Of a stretch of 64,000 bases of DNA, positions 61,273-64,000 are shown piece by piece. The notes under the pieces were generated by a model. The model did no database searches and was not told the origin of the DNA. It saw only the letters and a program-made list of their open reading frames with translations. Source of the DNA: Saccharothrix longispora (GTDB taxonomy: Bacteria > Actinomycetota > Actinomycetes > Mycobacteriales > Pseudonocardiaceae); contig NZ_NSDM01000014.1 in NCBI RefSeq assembly GCF_030852425.1, positions 124,001 through 188,000 on the forward strand. Direction: 5' to 3'. A program made the position numbers and the translations under genes. The first letter of the stretch is position 1, and each line of letters starts with the position of its first letter.

Positions 61273-61821
61273 ATGGCGAGAGCGAGTCAGACCGAGATCG
61301 CGGTGCTGGGCGGGTTGAGCATCCAGCCGATGACGGGGTACGCGCTGAGGGAAGCGATCCGCGAGGTGTTGGGGCATTTCTGGAGCGAGAGCTACGGCCA
61401 GATCTATCCCACCCTGGCCAACCTCGAACAACAGGGGTTCGTGCGCCGACAGGACGCGGCTCAGGCCCGTGGGTCGACGTTCGCAATCACACCGGCGGGG
61501 ATCCGTCACCTGGAGGAGTTGCTGGCGCAGCCGGTGCAGGCCACACCGCCGCGCAACGGACTGTTGCTGCGACTGTACTTCGGCCGTCATCTCGGCCCTG
61601 CCGCTTGCCGGACGCTGGTCCAGGCGATGTTGACCGAAGCACAGGATGCGCTGGAGCGGTACGCGCGGATCCGCGCGGAGGTCGAGGGCCAGGACAGCGG
61701 GGACCGCGACTACTGGCTGCTCACCGTCTCCGCGGGAGAGCACTCCGCCCGTGCCGCACAGGCATGGGCCCACGAAGCACTGTCCACCCTCACCGAACTC
61801 GACGACATGGCCGGAACCTGA
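61273..61821 (+). CDS. PadR-family transcriptional regulator
   Basis: 182 residues from ATG 61273 (GAGAGG 6 bp upstream). PadR winged helix: TEIAVLGGLSIQPMTGYALR, EVLGHFWSESYGQIYPTLAN, LEQQGFVRRQDAAQARGSTF, AITPAGIRHLEELLAQP, then a C-terminal VirR-like helical dimerisation domain (LRLYFGRHLGPAACRTLVQA; RDYWLLTVSAGEHSARAAQA). Followed after 14 bp by a small membrane protein gene, in the common PadR-membrane-protein arrangement. Confidence 0.88.
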   Translation: MARASQTEIAVLGGLSIQPMTGYALREAIREVLGHFWSESYGQIYPTLANLEQQGFVRRQDAAQARGSTFAITPAGIRHLEELLAQPVQATPPRNGLLLRLYFGRHLGPAACRTLVQAMLTEAQDALERYARIRAEVEGQDSGDRDYWLLTVSAGEHSARAAQAWAHEALSTLTELDDMAGT

Positions 61822-61835
61822 TCAGGGAGAACCTC

Positions 61836-62255
61836 ATGACGACAACTTCCACCCACCGGCTGAGACATGCCGCCGCCGCTGCCGGAGCAGGGTTCGTGCT
61901 GGTGTCGGCGTTCCAGGCACTGTTGGCGGCCGGAGTCCCGCTGGGCCGGGCAGCGTTCGGCGGCGCGTCGGCCGAACTGCCCGGCACCCTGCGGATCGCC
62001 AGCGGGGTCGCCACCGCGTTCTGGCTGGTGGCCGCAGCGGTGGTGCTGCGGCGAGGTGGCTACCGCGTGCGGTGGATACCGGAGCGAATCGCCAAGGTCG
62101 GCACGTGGGCATTGGTCGGGCTGCTCACGGCAGGAATGCTGATGAACCTGGCCTCGCCCAGCCCGTGGGAACGTTTCGGCTGGGCACCGATCATCGCAGT
62201 ACTGGCCGCACTGTGCCTGACCACCGCACGCGGGCAACGCCAAACCGCCCACTGA
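61836..62255 (+). CDS. Small integral membrane protein in an operon with PadR
   Basis: 139 residues from ATG 61836 with AGGGAGA upstream. Four helices: AAAAAGAGFVLVSAFQALLA, LRIASGVATAFWLVAAAVVL, VGTWALVGLLTAGMLMNLAS, WAPIIAVLAALCLTTARG. No transport or enzyme motif. The 14-bp gap and ribosome site place it under PadR control. Confidence 0.8.
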   Translation: MTTTSTHRLRHAAAAAGAGFVLVSAFQALLAAGVPLGRAAFGGASAELPGTLRIASGVATAFWLVAAAVVLRRGGYRVRWIPERIAKVGTWALVGLLTAGMLMNLASPSPWERFGWAPIIAVLAALCLTTARGQRQTAH

Positions 62256-62479
62256 CATCCTCGTCCGTGGCGCCGGGGGCAGTGCCCAACGGCACGGGAT
62301 ACTGCTCCCGCACTCCACATCCACGCGAGCGGGGGTGGTCCGTCCTTCGTTTCCAGGTACAACACCTCGCGGCGGTCTTCCCCGCGCGAGCGGAGGTGGC
62401 CCGGGCTGCGAACCCGGTCCGAAGGCCGGTGCGTGGAATGGCGTGCTCCGTGATCACCGTCGTGGCACATTCCATCCGC

Positions 62480-62871
62480 TGTTCACGGCTGGATGAGGCG
62501 CTCGCGTTGCGCGCCGACGTCGCGCGACGGGTCGAGGAGTTGCGTGTGCGAGTGGCCGGCAACGCGCGCTACCAGGAAGGCGAGATGCCCCCCGAAGACG
62601 CCGAGCGCCTGCCGGCACAGCCGTTGGAGGCGTGTGACGAACTGGAGTCGTTGGTCCGTCGGATCAACCGCGCCAATGCCTCGCGACCGACGACGACGCC
62701 ACGGGCCGCAACCAGCACGGCATGGCCCGCCAACTCCGCTCCGAACTGCTGCACGCCTCCGCCCTACCAGTGGCCACGCTGCGCGCGGACGCCGACCGAC
62801 TGGCTCGGGACATCCGCGAGATCGACATCGACATCCAGCAGGCGAACTGGCAGGTGGACGTTCTGGAGTGA
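62480..62871 (+). pseudogene. DIP1984-family protein, internally deleted and frameshifted
   Basis: SRLDEALALRADVARRVEEL, RVRVAGNARYQEGEMPPEDA, ELESLVRRINRANAS, then in another frame MARQLRSELLHASALPVATL, RADADRLARDIREIDIDIQQ, ANWQVDVLE and TGA at 62869-62871. DIP1984 proteins (about 150 residues, helical) show exactly these two ends, but the middle (TLTDALAxRDxLRxRHxxL) is missing. No start codon is in place. Confidence 0.65.
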
Positions 62872-63014
62872 GCGCGGCAGGAGCGGGTAGTCGCCCGGGA
62901 GGCGAGCGCACACCGCGGGCCGGCGGTTCATCCGGCCCACCTTCTCCAGCGCGCGGAGGGCAGCGCGCAGGGTCCGATTCCCCGGATCGCAACGCAACCC
63001 GGGACACCTCACAA
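62872..63014 (-). other. Short stretch with a coding-like minus-strand piece
   Basis: RCDPGNRTLRAALRALEKVG and RMNRRPAVCARLPGDYPLLP are open on the minus strand (about 63000-62885). They have no start or family, and are probably a scrap between two pseudogenes. Confidence 0.25.
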
Positions 63015-63271
63015 GTGAACGCAATCGTGGAACGCTGGATCAGCAGCCGCCGCCGCGCACTCCTCGACCGCACCCTCATCCGGAACCAACCGCACCTACT
63101 CCACGCCCTCCGCGAGTACGAGCAGTTCCACAACACCCACCGACCCCGCCAGGGCATCGCCAACGCCAGACCACTGCACGCGCCACCACAGCCGGCCACC
63201 GACACCCGACTCGACATCCGCCGACGGCAACGACGGGGCGGCATCCTCGACCAGTACCACCACACCGCCTG
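63015..63271 (+). pseudogene. rve-type transposase, family A copy 3 (3' end only)
   Basis: VNAIVERWISSRRRALLDRT, LIRNQPHLLHALREYEQFHN, THRPRQGIANARPL, LDIRRRQRRGGILDQYHHTA, stop at 63269-63271. Equals 1463-1730 of copy 1. The right end TTCACGGACGACATG follows. Confidence 0.8.
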
Positions 63272-63368
63272 ACCTTCACGGACGACATGTCACCTCGGTC
63301 GGAACCCGACCGGGCAGTGGTGGAAGTGCCCGGTCGAGTCGCTCTCGCGTGGACCCAGCGGGGCGGGG

Positions 63369-63944
63369 TCAGCGGACGACGTCGCAGACCAACTTCTGGA
63401 TCCCGTTGGCGTAGGACTCGTTCTCGACCACCGTGAGGTTCTGCTTGTTCTTGTCGGTGTCGCTGAACAGTCGCTTGCCCGCGCCGAGCAGGACCGGGAA
63501 GAGCAGCAGGTGGTAGCGGTCGATCAGACCGGCGTCGGACAGGTTGCGGTTGAGGGTCGCGCTGCCGTGGATGATGATCGGTCCGCCCTCGGTTTCCTTG
63601 AGCGCGGCGATGTCGTCCAGTGAGCGCAGGATGGTGATCTCGCCCCAGCCGGACACCAGGTCCTCGTCCCGCAGCGTGGTGGACACGACGTACTTCGGCA
63701 TCGCGTTGTAGCCGGGGAAGTCCTCGGTCATGCCCGGCCACACCGGCGAGAACGCCTGGTAGCTGGCCCGGCCCATCATCATGGCCGTGGCCTCGTCCTG
63801 TTCGCGGTTCTTGATCTCGTAGGCGGCGGCGTCGAACTCGATGTCCTTGAAGGTCCAGCCCGAGTTGCGGTAGCCCGGTTCTCCGCCGGGTGCCTCGACG
63901 ACGCCGTCCAGCGAGACGAACGCGGTGGCGATCAGGGTGCGCAT
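63369..63944 (-). CDS. Dihydrofolate reductase/RibD C-terminal family protein
   Basis: 191 residues from ATG 63944 with AAGGAG 9 bp upstream. MRTLIATAFVSLDGVVEAPG, MMMGRASYQAFSPVWP, KYVVSTTLRDEDLVSGWGEI, GGPIIIHGSATLNRNLSDAG, LIDRYHLLLFPVLLGAGKRL. This is the DHFR-like reductase fold of RibD C-terminal/YwjB-YyaP proteins, which use NADPH; the physiological substrate is mostly unknown. Monocistronic; its promoter lies in 63945-64000. Confidence 0.85.
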   Translation of the reverse strand: MRTLIATAFVSLDGVVEAPGGEPGYRNSGWTFKDIEFDAAAYEIKNREQDEATAMMMGRASYQAFSPVWPGMTEDFPGYNAMPKYVVSTTLRDEDLVSGWGEITILRSLDDIAALKETEGGPIIIHGSATLNRNLSDAGLIDRYHLLLFPVLLGAGKRLFSDTDKNKQNLTVVENESYANGIQKLVCDVVR

Positions 63945-64000
63945 CGGGGTGCTCCTTCGTTGCTCCGAACTGCTGTCATCAGTGCGTCGAACGGTAGATA

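Noticed and set aside
1-64000. tRNA/rRNA genes and CRISPR arrays
   Set aside because: No T-loop (GTTCGAATC-type) sequence in a cloverleaf context, no rRNA-like block and no regularly spaced direct repeats were seen. GTTCGAA strings at about 31860 and 36196 are within other features.

Overview
The window is high-GC actinomycete DNA with strong G/C bias at third codon positions, many GTG starts, GTGA/ATGA gene overlaps, XRE/MerR/MarR/PadR regulators, and secreted proteins with actinobacterial signal peptides. The gene complement would fit a Pseudonocardiaceae-type chromosome (Saccharothrix/Lentzea/Actinosynnema-like), but that is inference. No rRNA, tRNA or CRISPR array was seen.

The main character of the region is a graveyard of insertion sequences around small islands of intact genes. 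At least eight transposase lineages are present. Three are rve/DDE integrase-type families, which I label A, B and C. A: 634-1730, 32848-33336, 63015-63271. B: 47096-48287, plus end fragments at 8621, 37232, 41166, 56685 and 57880. C: 26727-27915, plus fragments at 33693, 43441 and 50620. The others are IS256, an IS4/IS701-like element with perfect 19-bp ends (17652-19243), two IS5 types, IS110 and IS630. Host genes cut by these elements include a GNAT acetyltransferase, GH46 chitosanase, sugar-efflux MFS, ricin-type lectin, GH3 glucosidase, SF1 helicase, GH15 glucanase/trehalase, flavoprotein, AraC regulator, glycosyltransferase, Cmx-type drug exporter, CPA antiporter, spore-photoproduct-lyase-like protein, LLM monooxygenase and DIP1984 protein.

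Layout. 1-2.0 kb: XRE regulator, truncated GNAT, IS A. 2.1-5.8 kb: MerR regulator, secreted tripeptidyl-aminopeptidase-like hydrolase, chitosanase remnant, secreted protein of unknown function. 5.9-9.2 kb: IS256, MFS and IS5 remnants, broken lectin. 9.4-12.5 kb: secreted VWA/Calx-beta protein and a glycine-rich secreted protein. 13.2-20.2 kb: flavin amine oxidase fused to a cyclic-nucleotide-binding domain, GH3-RTX chimera, two IS elements. 20.2-25.9 kb: redox/export cluster (F420-dependent-reductase-like protein, LLM flavin monooxygenase, MFS exporter) divergent from a MerR-nitroreductase operon, with twin dyad sites between. 26-34 kb: IS C, a 1151-residue protein of unknown function, mixed IS debris. 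34-38.5 kb: nucleotidyltransferase, secreted serine hydrolase, composite remnants. 38.5-43 kb: SAM methyltransferase and YcaO protein (possible RiPP-type pair), AAA/DUF234-like ATPase. 44-47 kb: secreted protein and a two-gene operon of membrane-anchored unknown proteins. 47-50.5 kb: intact IS B, broken exporter, peptidoglycan-binding protein. 50.6-56.3 kb: a tightly coupled operon P450 - ferredoxin - ferredoxin reductase - DUF3159 - MFS, divergent from a MarR regulator with a strong palindrome between them. 56.3-64 kb: serine hydrolase, two conserved proteins of unknown function, a second IS256 copy with an internal inversion, a PadR/membrane-protein operon, and a RibD/DHFR-family protein.

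The most coherent functional units are the P450 operon with its MarR regulator, the LLM/MFS/F420-reductase group opposite the MerR-nitroreductase operon, and the YcaO-methyltransferase pair. The least explained intact genes are the 1151-residue protein, the amine-oxidase/cNMP fusion and the 44.9-46.9 kb pair.
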